In this document: piece by piece, positions 12,086 through 24,019 of the stretch
How the letters are laid out: each line of letters starts with the position of its first letter
Position numbering within the stretch: the stretch's first letter is position 1
DNA from: Zoroaster sp. YZ-2022
Lineage: Eukaryota; Echinodermata; Asteroidea; Forcipulatida; Zoroasteridae
Length of the DNA: 64,000 bases
Assembly: GCA_029582265.1 (NCBI GenBank)
Contig: CM055817.1
Span: 25,115,163-25,179,162 of the forward strand
Reading direction: 5' to 3'
Position numbers and translations under genes: made by a program
The notes under the pieces: model-generated
Database searches by the model: none
Told to the model about the DNA's origin: nothing
The model's input: the letters and a program-made list of their open reading frames with translations, nothing else

Positions 12086-12568
12086 CCTCTGTTGGTGGGC
12101 GGTCGACTTATGCCAATTATCTATTGCTCTATGGGGCCAGGTCAGAGGCCAAACCATATCTGCCGAGTAGCCAGGAATCAAGCACCGGTCAGATGCAAAC
12201 AACCTGGGTAAAACGGCAGTAACGGAGATCACACAACTTGGGACACAATATACACTCACGGAATTGAAAAACGCATCAACTTATATTTCTCAATAACTAT
12301 GTGTAAGTTACGGTATATGCAGTTATAAATTGAAGCCATAATTGTACATAGCATTTTTATTGTGTCAGTATGATGTGAAAATTTGCGCTCAGAAATTGTT
12401 AACCTATGTTCTTATTTCTCACTGCAATAATCTGCTGTTGAAAAATATGTGAAATATTGGGATGATGCGTTTTTAAATTCCGTGAGTATATATACACACG
12501 CCGCATTTTGTTGTTGATAAGATAAAGTCTAGCGTACACTGATCTCGCGCTGGTGTAAATATAATATA

Positions 12569-13151
12569 CACTGAGCCAAAAAAGAAACTTATAAAATTTT
12601 AACAGATCACCAAATAAAATTCTGTGCATGAAAATGTACCAAATTTGGATACAATATTACTGCAATGTATTGCTTCAAATGGCAGTCAATAACCAATTGT
12701 TTGCTTCAATGACACAAGAGAAATGTGCACTGACCCAAAGGACTTGCTGTTCCACATGTCACATTCTTCAGCTGCAGCCCTGTACACACATGCATGTCAA
12801 TGAATGAAACAAAAGAATTTGTAAAGGGATTTGCACCCCTTACCTGCATGATTGCAAGTCTTCATACAGGGTTGCTCTAGTCCTTCTGAGTATTGCTAAT
12901 GAAACAGATATGCCAAGGCTAACAGATGAGCAGCGTGGAAGGGCGATAGGAATGATTGTGACATGTGGAACAGCAAGTCCTTTGGGTCAGTGCACATTTC
13001 TCTTGTGTCATTGAAGCAAACAATTGGTTATTGACTGCCATTTGAAGCAATACATTGCAGTAATATTGTATCCAAATTTGGTACATTTTCATGCACAGAA
13101 TTTTATTTGGTGATCTGTTAAAATTTTATAAGTTTCTTTTTTGGCTCAGTG
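12569..13151. mobile_element. TIR element with about 197-bp inverted repeats and a transposase HTH remnant
   Basis: Arms 12,569-12,765 and 12,955-13,151 are near-perfect inverted repeats starting CACTGAGCCAAAAAAGAAAC. In the interior an ATG at 12,910 opens the reading MPRLTDEQRGRAIGMI, typical of the N-terminal helix-turn-helix of Tc1-like transposases, and it runs straight into the right arm. The rest of the transposase is gone. This is therefore an internally deleted derivative in which one terminus was probably copied in inverted form. TA precedes the left end; the right flank is AT, so the target duplication is not clean. Confidence 0.85.
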
Positions 13152-14040
13152 ATGTTCCTTTGTCAAGCAACCAGTTGGATGCATTTATTGAAAAACAAAC
13201 TATTACACTGGAAATAAACTGTTCAGCATTTTTGTCCAAGGTTACTTTTAAAACGCTGCAACAAATATGCGTGTAAAGCATATGGGTCTGTGTTAAAATA
13301 TACGACACATTGTCATGTCACAGCGGAGGGAACTTAAAGGGCCTATACGAGCATTATTTAAGTCAAGATAATTGAGCTTGATAGATTAAACTTCACCCAA
13401 AACTTAAAATTCAAAATTAATTAATAGTGGGAATACTTAAATTTTAAATTTAGCACTCCAGACCCATTATATTGTACTAATTAATATTACTAGATATTAA
13501 TTAATATAAAACTTAAAGGGCCTATATGCAAATGTTTTTATGTCAAGAAAATTGAGCTCAATAGATTAAACTTCTCCCAAAACTTAAAATTCACATTTAA
13601 TTAATAGTGAGAATACTTAAATTTTATATTTACAACTCCAGACCCATTATATTGTTCTAATTAATATAAAACCGTTCAAGCAACTGGTTGGATGCATTTA
13701 TTGAAGGTGGATAACAGAGCACTGGTGGAGGCTCTGCAAAATTATTACACTGGAAATAAACTGTTCAGCATTTTTGTCCAAGGTTACTTGTTTTTAAAAC
13801 GCTGCAACAGATATGCGTGTAAAACGTATGGGTCTGTATTAAAATATACAACACATCGTCATGTCACAGCGGAGGGAACTTAAAGGGCCTATACGAGCGT
13901 TATTTATGTCAAGATAATTGAGCTTGAAAGATTAAACTTTTAATTAATTAAATTAATTAATAGTGGGAATACTGAAATTTTACATTTAGCACTCCAGACC
14001 CATTATATTGTACTAATTAATATAAAACCGTTCAAAATTA
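13150..14040 (+). repeat. Two- to three-fold local duplication
   Basis: The block GTTGGATGCATTTATTGAA...CTGTTCAGCATTTTTGTCCA...GTCACAGCGGAGGGAACTTA recurs at 13,150-13,340 and 13,675-13,880. A following block (TTAAAGGGCCTATA..., ATTGAGCT.GATAGATTAAAC, CTCCAGACCCATTATATTGT) recurs at 13,337, 13,513 and 13,879. The TTAAAGGGCC start resembles TTAA-flanked element ends elsewhere in the window. Noncoding. Confidence 0.75.
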
Positions 14041-15345
14041 AAACAAAACTGTGTTTAGGTAACGGAATTATCAATAATTTGTAAAATAAAAACGCGGAAC
14101 ACCAATATGTTTTGTAATAATATTGGTAGACCCCGCTACATGTTTTACATATGGGTATCAAATTGGATATTGAAATTCAGAAAAATGAAATAACCTGGAT
14201 ACGTCTTAGCCCTTTAAATGACAATATGAAAATGAAGCATGCCTCGTGTACGAGAGCAGGCAAGTTAAATGATAACAGCAAAGCCATTGTGTGAACTAAA
14301 TTGAAAAACGGCTATCGAGGAGCGTCGTGTGTGTATACACCCATCACATCTTCTAAGTTCCCCCAATATTTTTTTTAGAATATCTCAACACGTATTGCAT
14401 GAATTTTAAAAATTAAAAAAGCAAATGACAGAATGACATGTTCTACACAGCTCGTAATGAAATGGTTGAAATTCCATCATGCATGCACAATTGACAGTGA
14501 TTTGAATAAAAATTCAGCTGAAAAAAAGTTGTAGTACAAAGCATTGCTTCAAGGGAATGTTACATATGTAGTTTTCTGTAAGAACTCATGCATCAATAAC
14601 AATGGTATTGATGGCTGTTTCATAATAAGAAAATAATATTCAAAGGGCAACATGCAACATGCATGTCCATTGTTTTAGAAGGGTAGAGCAAGAGTTTAAT
14701 ATGGAATTGGTCCTCCATTATTCTCCCTAAGTGTATCCATAAGGCAGCGAATAATGTTGAAGAAGAAAATCGCAGCATGAATGTCTGACCCGCCCTGATC
14801 CCAAACCGCGTGCCCCCCTTATGAGATAGTGACTCCGCCCTTGACTGACTTCAACGTTGTTATTACTTCAAAGACGTGCCACAGCACAGTGTTTATTATT
14901 ATTTGTGAATTATTTTGTTTTATCTGTTATTCTAAATTGGTATATTTAAGGGTCATTTCCTTTGACGGTGATTCAGGTTAATTTTCAAGTTCACAACCCC
15001 TGCCGTTGCTCCAATTTTTCATTTGTTAATTATTTAGTTGTTATACTAAACCATCCGCGTCACTGATAATACATCAAAAAATAAGGGTTAATAAATTACA
15101 TAAAGAAGCATACCACGTACAATCAATATTATAATTAATATGTTTCTTTGCAAATCACGTGAGTCATGTCCGCGTGTAATTGAGCATGTGTGATAACATT
15201 ATACGCATCGTCGCCCGTCAAATGATGAAAGTGTTGACTAATTACACATTTTCCTAATCTGCAAAATATATCAGTTCAGAGAAAGGCAGTGCCGCGAAGT
15301 TTTCTCATAATCCACATTGGTTACGTGACTTGAACAGCGTTCAGA
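14041..15345. other. Region upstream of paralogue B
   Basis: AT-rich with no coding exon. It would contain the promoter of the gene starting at 15,346. The last 28 bp (GTGACTTGAACAGCGTTCAG) are conserved with the minus-strand paralogue, which suggests a shared 5' UTR. No TATA box can be assigned with confidence. Confidence 0.5.
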
Positions 15346-16260
15346 ATGGCCTTTTTTGTGGGAATGCTCGTAGTTGTGTCACTTTTCCTACATGCAAATA
15401 ATATTGAAGGTAAGTAAGACTTTTAGCTTTGCATGGTGAAAAAGGATAAGTGAAGACTGTTTGTGATGACACCATGTAAACGTTGAATATTAATTGATTC
15501 TGAAATAAACCAGTTGGATACAACTCAACGTTTCGAGTCGGGGCATTCTCCTGAAGACGATCAGAGTATACTGACCGAAACGTCGAGTTCTAAACAAATG
15601 GTTTTTTTTCGGAACCACTGACTACTCAAAAGAGAACTTTAACATGCTGTCACCGCAAACAGTCTTTACTAATTTTGAATGTGAAATCTACGCGTCTCAT
15701 TGTATTTGTATTGATGAATTTTGATGTATAAATCAAGTTTGCTGAATGAGTAGTTTCACAACCAGTATTGTACACTTTCTATTGCCCAGAATTAGTACTG
15801 CATATACTGCCTGCATATACTACCTGCATATACTACACTCGATCATTTCTGGCAAATATACAAAAGTTAGACAGCAGTTATTTTTGGAAAAAGGTCTTCA
15901 TTGTTCTTCCGTGTTCCGAACACAAAAAGATAAAATATTCCCCTACACCCATAACAAAATATTATCCGTACTGAATGATATAATTTCAATTATTGATATT
16001 AAAATTTGTATCAAACTGATATTTTATATTATACACTTGTTTTTGTTTAGGTATGATCTGCTCTATAGGAAGAGAACCAGATCCCAACTCGAACAATATA
16101 TACCGCTGGTTAATTCCAGTTGAGGATCCATGTCAGTGTACCGAGATTCAACCCGGAGGTATGAGTACTCACACACCATGTAGACACTTCAATGTGACCT
16201 ACTATGACTCATTTTTGATCAGCAACGACCCCATAGAGATTCGAAAATGGCTGCAATGTG
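15346..16260 (+). CDS. Small secreted Cys-module gene, paralogue B (first two exons)
   Basis: Exon 1 (15,346-15,409) encodes MAFFVGMLVVVSLFLHANNIE plus one base, a signal peptide like that of paralogue A. Exon 2 (16,051-16,260) starts after ACTTGTTTTTGTTTAG, encodes 69 whole codons and ends CAATGTG|gtaagt, phase 1 at both ends. Cys residues sit in MICSIG, PCQC, PCRHF and LQC, followed or spaced by FNVTYYDSFLIS. Differences from A are few, so the two arose by recent inverted duplication; they diverge from each other across 4.1 kb. Intron 1 carries a palindromic R1 repeat starting only a few bases after the donor. No further exon is seen before the tandem repeat at 17.1 kb. Function unknown. 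Confidence 0.8.
15411..15670. repeat. Dispersed repeat R1, palindromic copy inside intron 1
   Basis: Two diverged R1 copies face each other: TTTTAGCTTTGCATGGTG at the left, CATTCTCCTGAAGACGATCA in the centre and CTGTCACCGCAAACAGTC at the right. The arms are far less perfect than at 5,260-5,481, so this is an older copy. Confidence 0.75.
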
Positions 16261-16539
16261 GTAAGTGAGTTTTAATTGATATTAGCACATTGTTTCGCAT
16301 GAACCATCTGGGGGGGTTTACCAAAATCCATCGTGTCGGTACAACAAGGTCGTATCTTAGTATGAAATTGGATGAATTTGAAAGCCTTCAAGTCTTTGTA
16401 TTTATTTATTTTTATTTAAATAACTTTAATTATTTTAATTATTCTTGATAACAGACTGAAACGGTAATATCGTACGTCAGGTAGTGACCTATTGCACAAT
16501 GTATGTTGAATTGTAGCCTCTCAATGGTGCATACTCGTG

Positions 16540-16780
16540 TTACGGAGGACATCTTCCCCAACCTCCATTTATCCCCTGTTTTGGACAGGTTCCCGCTGGG
16601 TTTATGTTCTCTGATCACTACAATGGAAGAGTCCAGCTGTCCAGTGATAGCTATTGTCAAGGGATTATAGGATTAGTTAAGTTAATATGGTTGATGTTTA
16701 TTTGTGTATCCACCAGGCCCACATGGGGAATAACTCCTGAGTTAACTGATCTCTTTGTTTAGCTACTATGATCTGGCATA
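16540..16780 (+). repeat. Dispersed repeat R2, copy 1
   Basis: Matches 46,900-47,120 in the opposite orientation: GGAGGACATCTTCCCCAACC, CAAGGGATTATAGGATTAG, TGTATCCACCAGG and AACTCCTGAGTTAA are shared. A short fragment also lies near 9,055. Terminal structure not determined. Confidence 0.7.
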
Positions 16781-17149
16781 TAATGAGCTTATTGTAATAC
16801 GCAGGGGGAACTGGCCAAAAATTTGAGTTGTTTGGGGCCTAAGTATTTATTTAATCTGTTTTTGTTTTGGTCAAGTGATTCTTAACCGAAATGAAATTAC
16901 ACCAAAACAGTAATTTAATCACTTCCAGTAAGTTATTGGCTATCGTTTGTTTTGATGTTTATTTGTGAGAATTTGGTCCGTTTTTCTTGCCCAATGACGG
17001 AGTAAAATTCAAACAATATTGCTATGAACGTGATTACTATTTTTTTCACAGTGGTTTTCATGAAATGTAAAATATTTGGTATATATAACAACTTGGCATA
17101 AAAAGTTGGTCTTAATATGTATAATGTCTCTAAAACATCATCAGTTCTG

Positions 17150-18400
17150 GATCTATTGGCTAAAACAATGTACAGATTCTAACTTGGTACAAACATTTTA
17201 TTGTGATATGTAGATTACCTAAAATTCATTAAAAAAATAATAAAACTGATCCTACCCGTTCCGGTTTAATGGGCTAAACCAATGGAAATGTAAAAACCAC
17301 CATAACTCCCAAATGGAATGGCATTAGAGACTTGTAATTTTGTACAAATATTTGTCCCGATGTGTAGATATATCTAAAATCATAAAATCCATGCAAATTT
17401 ATTCAATTCCGCTATTATGGCCTAAAACAATGGAAAGCCCAATAACTCCCAAACAAATGGATTTACAGACTTGCACTATGGAGCAAAAACATTGGTCCCG
17501 ATATGATGATGTATCTTAAATCATAAAAAAAATTGAAACGTGACCGGTGCCGCTATAATGGGCTAAAACAATGGAAAAATCCAAAAGCCCTATAACTCCC
17601 TAACGAAATGATGTTCAGACTTGTAACTTAGTACAACAATTTTTATGATTATGTAGATGTACACAAAATTTATAAAAAATCCATTTGTTCTGGTTTAATG
17701 GGCCAAAACGATGAAAATGTAAAAACCATAATAACATCCAAATGAATGGCGTAGAGACTTGTAATTTTGCACGAACATTTGTCCCGATATGTAAATATAT
17801 TTAAAATCATAAAATCCATACAAACATAATTAGTTCTGCTATTATCGGCAAAAACAATGAAAATTCAAAAGCCCTATAACCCCTAACGAAATGATGTGCA
17901 GTCATGTAACTTGCTACAAACAATTACTAGATATGTAGATGTACCCAAAATTGATAAAAAATAAATAAATAAATAAAAATCCATCCGTTTCGGTTCCATG
18001 GGCTAAAACAATGTAAATGTAAAACAATAATAACATCCAAATGACCGGTTCCGCTATCATGGGCTAAAACAATGGACACAAATTTAAAAGCCCTATAACT
18101 CCCGAACAAAATGATTTAGAGACTTGTACTTTTGCACAAATATTTGTCCCGATATGTAGATATATCTAAAATCATAAAATCCTTACAAATTTCATCGGTT
18201 CCGTTATTATAGACAAAAACAATGAAAACGAAACAGCCCTATAACTCCCTAATGAAATGAGGTTCAGACTTGTAACTTGGTACACAATTTTATTATGAAA
18301 GGTAGATGCACCTAAAATTCGTAACAAGTCCACCCGTTCCTTTTTAATGGACTAAAACAATGGAAATGTAAAAGCAATATAACTCATTGACGTACCGCGT
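17150..18400 (+). repeat. Tandem repeat, about 143-bp unit, about 9 diverged copies
   Basis: Each unit has GGTTCCGCTATAATGGGCTA, AAACAATGG, a CCCTATAACTCCC segment, AGACTTGTAACTT, a TTGTCCCGATATGTAGAT segment and CTAAAATCATAAAA. AAACAATG landmarks fall near 17,163, 17,272, 17,424, 17,566, 17,706, 17,850, 18,006, 18,066, 18,212 and 18,354. One unit of about 60 bp is truncated. Divergence between copies is high, so the array is old. Confidence 0.8.
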
Positions 18401-18407
18401 TGTAACA

Positions 18408-18660
18408 TGACACAATAATCGACTGGAATTACTACTACACGTTATGGAAGCTCGGTGCTCCAGTGGTGAAATCGTCTGACAGTTAATATTAATGTCCTTA
18501 GTTCGAGATCCGCCGTGAACATGACCGCAGCAATTTTTGTTGCTCTTTTTGAAATGTTGCACAATTATCGACAGGATTTACTACGACACATTGTGGAAGC
18601 TCGGTGGTCCAGTGGTGAATTCCTCTCACTGCTAATTTCATGACCGCACTAATTTCATTG
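18408..18660 (+). repeat. tRNA-derived SINE fragments, two tandem copies
   Basis: AAGCTCGGTGCTCCAGTGGT at about 18,448 and AAGCTCGGTGGTCCAGTGGT at about 18,597 resemble tRNA box A regions, each preceded by a related segment. Copy 1 keeps a box B-like AGTTCGAGATCC near 18,500; copy 2 lacks it. The following sequence to 19,070 has no supported exon. Confidence 0.5.
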
Positions 18661-19070
18661 CTTTGCTCTATTTTCTTCTTTATCCGTTCATGGATATCAT
18701 GGACCGGTAATCAGTTTGTGGACCGTGGACAAGTAATCAGTTCGCAAGAAATTCCTGATTTTTTTTACATCGACGACTTTAAAATGTTTTACTTTCCGAC
18801 TTTTTTACCAAAACCAAACCCAAACACCTTACATTTGTAACCCAACAAACGTACTTCTCGTTGTGTTTTTATTCTCTTATGTCATTTTACCTTTGGCATG
18901 TTTGTTTCCTGTCCATTTCTCTCTGTATTCCTTTTGTTTTTGTTTCGGTTGTTTCTGTTTTTGTTGTTGTTCTTTTGACAAGCATTTCTGAGTTGCAGTA
19001 AACCATTGATAGGCCCATCGGACTGTTTAATAAAATTAAAAAAATGTACGGACGAGTAAACAACTGTTAC

Positions 19071-21103
19071 CTGTAGTCTGTACTTCTGTTGCAGGTGCTT
19101 CGGTCGTCGGTGCTTCACTAGTCGTTACTTCAGTCGTCACAGGAGTGGTGCTTTCATGAGTAGTCTTCATTTCTGTAGTCTGTGCTTCTGTTGTAGGTGC
19201 TTTGGTCGTTGACGGTTTGGTTGTTGGTTCTCCACTTCTTACTGGAGGCGTCGTAGTCTGTATTTATTTATTTTTTTAGTTATATGTAATTTCAACCTTA
19301 TCAAGTCTTGGATTTTTGTCACTTTTGGTATTTTTAATGTGCAACCGATTGAATGAAACTTCGTAGGGATGATGTCATATCATTGGATGGCTCACCGTTA
19401 GGGGCGCTATGCCTGTTTTTTGGTAATTTCTGATTTAAGTAATTGTTAAAAGAACATGTTTCTATGTTTTATTTTAAATAGAGAATTAGCTGATGTAAAC
19501 TGTTTACAACCCAAAGGACCTGTACACTGTAAAAACTGAGGTGTTAAAATAACACTAGTGGTGTCAACTTTATTCTTCCATGGTGTTTATATTGTGCGAG
19601 TTGCCTAATATAAACACCAATGGTTTAGTTTTTATCACCACAGTTTTTGCAGTGTAGTATAAATGCAAAATAGTAGTTATTGGCCTTATGGGGACGAACT
19701 GAACATACACACCTATACAAACTGTACACAGAAGTGTATATGTACATGTGTGTTTATTTATTTCGTCCATTTTGCCTTTGAGAAAGAACCTGCTATAGGT
19801 TCGAAAAGTATTAAGGACAATAACTACTATATTGTATATATATTTTTTCATCCTTTTGCCATCAACCTGTGCACAGATATTGACTAAAATACAAGCTCAA
19901 ATGTGACGTCACACAGATCACAGCTAGAGGGCGCAATATGTCCAAAATTGTGGTTAGGTATGTAGCAAAAACATGGTTATTGAAGATTTTGTGGGGTTTT
20001 GTATACTAAACTAATAACGGCAGATATAATCACATACAGCAATACTTATATTTTAATTTCATACAATGACAATTTTTTTTGACAGATGGACCAAAATAAA
20101 ATCTTAAAAATGCAATAAATGTCATATTGCATTTTAATGTTATATTGGATTCCTATAATGCATTGGAAGTGGTCAATTGACTCATTTGTGTCTAGATCGG
20201 CATTTGAACGATGACAACCAAAAATACACATATTCAATGTCTTAAAATATCAAAATCTGGTATTTACCACTAGAAATTGAAAATTAAATTACACCTGTTC
20301 AAAATAGACGGTTATCAAGGCAACCAAGAAAACCCAGTTTCAGTGATTTTGGTATGAGGGGTTCTTAAAGAATATAGTAAGGAAAAGTTAGTTAAGGTCA
20401 AAGCTTTCTTGGGATATTATACAAACAGCATTCCGGATATTTAAAAAATTATGACCTGGCCCTAGAAGTTTTGAAATGTTAAATGATACACGTAATCGCA
20501 ATCCCTCTTGATATAGCGAACGTTTGATACCTTTATAAGTTAGGTTAATTTCAAAATATTTAACGAAAACAAATTTAATTTATTTATTTTTGATTTATTT
20601 AAATATCCACCCAAACTCGAACTTCTACTAATTGTGTAGTATACAAAATAGTTTGAAATATAACCTTGAATCTACACGACTGATGTATTATCTCAGCGGA
20701 AAACAAAAGCAATAAATAAAAACAAACAAGCAAACAAACAAACAGTACATACCTGTATACTTTGCGCAGCAGAACGCGAATCTACTTCATAATATATGTA
20801 TTCAGCATCTTCCGCATCTCCGGGAAACTCTTCCTTTTCACCAGAATTGAGCTCGCAAATGCCGTTTTCTTGACTGTAATTCACTGAGACGCAATCGGGG
20901 TCACGGAGGCAGTTGGCCAGGCATTTCGTAGGAGACTTTACCCGCTCCAATCTCCGGAGTACACGGTTTTGCAGTGTGTTGCCGGATACCGTGGATTTCG
21001 AAAAACCTGCCGATCTTATCAAGGTGTCACCGTACGCAGACGATAATAAATGAATGACAGACAAGACTATGGCTAATGCCAATAGTCTCAAATCCGTGTA
21101 CAT
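19071..21103 (-). CDS. PAN/apple-domain secreted protein, minus-strand paralogue (first two coding exons)
   Basis: Exon 1 (21,103-20,753, 117 codons, phase 0 end CAG|gtatgt) encodes a signal peptide (hydrophobic to about residue 24) and a half-PAN/apple module with Cys at about residues 61, 65, 71 and 83 in KCLANCLRDPDCVSVNYS and GICELNSGE. Exon 2 (19,257-19,071) follows AAATACAG and encodes a 62-residue Thr/Pro/Glu-rich linker (for example STTKAPTTEAQTTE), a likely O-glycosylated stalk, ending phase 1. PAN domains bind proteins or carbohydrates in extracellular proteins. About 13 of 117 residues of exon 1 differ from the plus-strand copy at 55,691. The 3' exons seen in that copy were not found downstream here, so this gene may be truncated or have a very long intron. 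Confidence 0.85.
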
Positions 21104-21649
21104 TTTGAACGAGCTCAGTTGTTACAGTTTTGCTTTACCTAAAATTGTTCATTCTGGCAGTGCTGCTAGCTACAAACGTGTGCCCACCGCAAGTGTAACT
21201 AAAGAAATTAAGACAGTGCGCATCGTGTATGCGCATGCACGAACGTGTGCCCATCGCAAGTCTGTCTAATCATATTAATACAGCGCGCAGCGTGTATGCG
21301 CACGCAAGAATCCTTATATATCAATATATTTAATTCAAAACCCTTTATCGTTCAATTAGAAAATATTTCGCATACACATGTGAAATATACGGAATATAAC
21401 CGAATCTGGGCGGTATTGACAAATACATGCAAACAAAATTCAACCGGGTTCATTCTTAGGGAAACGTGATTTAAATTTTCAATAAAAATTGCCGGCAACA
21501 GGTATACAATACACATGGAAGGGTTGTATTTCAGGCACCTTAATTGAACAAAAAAATATTAACTGACATCAATGGCAGGGTATCTATCCAAAACAATATT
21601 TATAAATATAGCATTACAAATGTAGTAGATCAAAACACTAATAGGTTAA

Positions 21650-21895
21650 AAAGGCATGCTAGTAAACGATGAAAACGTTTGTTCGCTTTGTTCTCTGCCC
21701 AGGTGTACGTCACGAATAGCGCCACCTTGCCGCGTGCAAAATTATAAATATTTAAAAAAAATTTTTATTAAAATTTAAAAAAATCCACTTAAGACACAAA
21801 ACAAACTTAAAATTGTTTTTTATTCATATCAACTGATAAAATAGCAATAACAAATACATTAAGACAAAAACACACTTCATAGGCCCTTTAACCAT
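21650..21895 (-). mobile_element. TTAA-type repeat, copy upstream of the PAN gene
   Basis: The reverse strand begins TTAAAGGGCCTATGAAGTGT and contains TCAGTTGATATGAAT, CTATTCGTGACGTACACCTG and GGCAGAGAACAAAGC. It aligns well with 58,122-58,345 on the plus strand. The other end was not located. The interval 21,104-21,649 has no exon; its first 45 bp resemble the leader of the other PAN gene. Confidence 0.65.
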
Positions 21896-22071
21896 ATTCG
21901 GTCTGAATGTAGAATTGGTTGAGAGATACCACTTCTTTCAGATCCTCGTGTAGCAATAACAGAGCTTTCATGCTTCAATTGCAGGCAATCGTCAGTTGTG
22001 CGTAACATTAACAATAATAGTAACGTATTGACGAGAATATTTTAACAAATGTTTGATAGTATGCCTTGTGG

Positions 22072-22422
22072 AGTGTCGTGGCTGAGCGGTCTAGCTTACC
22101 GGACTCAAGTTCTGGTGTTAGCAGCAGAATGTGGGTTCGAATCCCAGCCGTGACACTTGTGTCCTTGAGCAAGACACTTAACCATAATTGCTTCTCTTCA
22201 CCCAGGGGTTAAATGGGTACCTGTGAGGGCAGAGTTGGTTGATTAGCCCTATATGTGCTGCAATGGCAGCAATTGAGCTGTATACTCCCCAGGGAGCTGA
22301 GATGGTTTCAGGAATGATTTATGAGCCTTATGAGCAGGGGTAATTATATAATGCGCCTTGAGCACCACTTAGTTGGTGGATACGTGCGCTATATAAGTCC
22401 ACACATTATTATTATTATTATT
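22072..22422 (+). mobile_element. tRNA-Leu-like SINE, full length
   Basis: The head folds as a Leu-type tRNA: acceptor GTGTCGT with 3' GACAC, box A TGGCTGAGCGG, anticodon stem CCGGA/TCTGG around loop CTCAAGT (CAA at 34-36), a long variable arm and box B GGTTCGAATCC. The body and (ATT)n tail match the copy at 1,231. The tail GTGCGCTATATAAGT resembles the end of the LINE at 34.45 kb. Confidence 0.9.
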
Positions 22423-22525
22423 TAAATTGATACCGGGTAAGTTTTATGAACAGTAGTATATGTGGGATTTTAAGCTGAAATAGAACAGTTGCAAAGGCAT
22501 ATAAAGATATGACACGGCATCTCAG

Positions 22526-23300
22526 TAGCTTCAATAGCATACTAAATGATGACAAATATTATGCATTCGTTTCTTCCTGGTATAGGAATACCCGTGACAG
22601 AATTATACATTTCAAATTACACTATATAATAGATTGGTTTACGGTCAATTCACTTGCTACGCGCCTTCTGATGAGTTGTTAATTTCCATTGTTAAGTTCA
22701 CGACTGTATCTCCGGCGAAAATTATTTACCATTATTTTAGATTGCGGCAATTTTCTAATTTAGCTATAATTTAACTTTGATGCAGTGAGACACGTGTTTA
22801 TTAAGGTTATGAACAAAATGACATCAATACGTTTTCCAATTGCAATCTCTTTTGGTATAAAATTCAAACAAATAAAATAAAATGGCGTGGCCATTATTTT
22901 CGAGGAAGTAGCTTCAATAGCTTATTAAATGACGACAATTATTATATACTCGTTTCTCCCTGGTATAGGAATAACCGCGACAGCATAAATTATTGGTTTC
23001 AAATTACGCTGTATGATTGATTGGTTTACGGTCAACTCACTTGCTACGCGCCTTCTGATGTGTTGTTAATTTCCATTGTTAAGTTCACGACTTTATCTCT
23101 GGTGAAAATTATTTACCACGGGCTGTTATTTTTGATTGCGGCCATGTTCTAATTTAGCTAAAATTTAACTTTGATGCAGTGAGACACGTGTTTATTAAGG
23201 TTATGAACAAAATGACGACATGAATACGTTTTCCAATACAATCTCTTTTGGTATACTTCCAAACTGTTTTTAAAATGACGTGACCGTTATTTTTGAGGAA
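22526..23300 (+). repeat. Tandem duplication, about 385-bp unit
   Basis: Copy 1 runs from about 22,526 and copy 2 from about 22,908. They share TAGCTTCAATAGC, ATTGGTTTACGGTCAA, CTTGCTACGCGCCTTCTGAT, GCAGTGAGACACGTGTTTAT and AAAATGRCGTGRCC. Noncoding. Confidence 0.8.
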
Positions 23301-23752
23301 GGGTGAAGATTTGTTTTCCAATTATAAAAATATATTGTCCGTGAAAAAAAAAAAACCTTTACATATGTCAATCTCTCTGAGTTTGACATGTGCGCATGAC
23401 ACCAAGCCCGACCCTTGGCCACGCTATCACTGCATGTACCAAGTTATTTAAACATGTACTTGTGCTTTTGAATACTTAATTTGCGCCCTCAAATACTCTT
23501 TTATGAATTTGTCAGTTAACACAAAGAAACCATCAAAATAAATAGTATGATTAATTTATGTATTTTTATAGAAACATACGTTTTAGATGTTACTACACTT
23601 GTTTGATAGCTGCAGCTAACGCCGTATTTCGTGCAAAAATATAATTCATAAAACTGCCGTTGTGTCATTTTTTAGACTGAACTCAGAGACTGTCTATTTG
23701 TCCTTTGTGTTTATTTGTGTTTTCCCTGTGTGTTTGTTGGATGTTGGAGTTA

Positions 23753-24013
23753 CAATGGCGGATCTGGGGGGGGGGGCTAAGGGGGCTGTAGCAGCCCCCC
23801 TAAAATCGTTAAAAAAGAAGAGAAAAAGAGAGAGGGGAGGGGAGGGGAGAACGCACTCCCATTCCCACAGTGTGCGGGATAAACATAATGAGGTGAACTA
23901 CTTAGTACTGTACTAACTGTTGCGCGTAGGAAGTGGCGGCACCCTTTGTAGTACTGAAAAATAATTGTTTTTGATTCTCAGGCCCCCCTAAAAAAAATTC
24001 TGGATCCGCCCAT
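23753..24013. mobile_element. MITE with GGCGGATCCAG ends, copy 2
   Basis: Ends CAATGGCGGATC and GATCCGCCCAT lie between direct GAGTTA repeats (23,747-23,752 and 24,014-24,019). The interior matches the copy at 11,428, with an extra segment around 23,880-23,940. An ORF starting upstream and crossing it is spurious. Confidence 0.75.
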
Positions 24014-24019
24014 GAGTTA

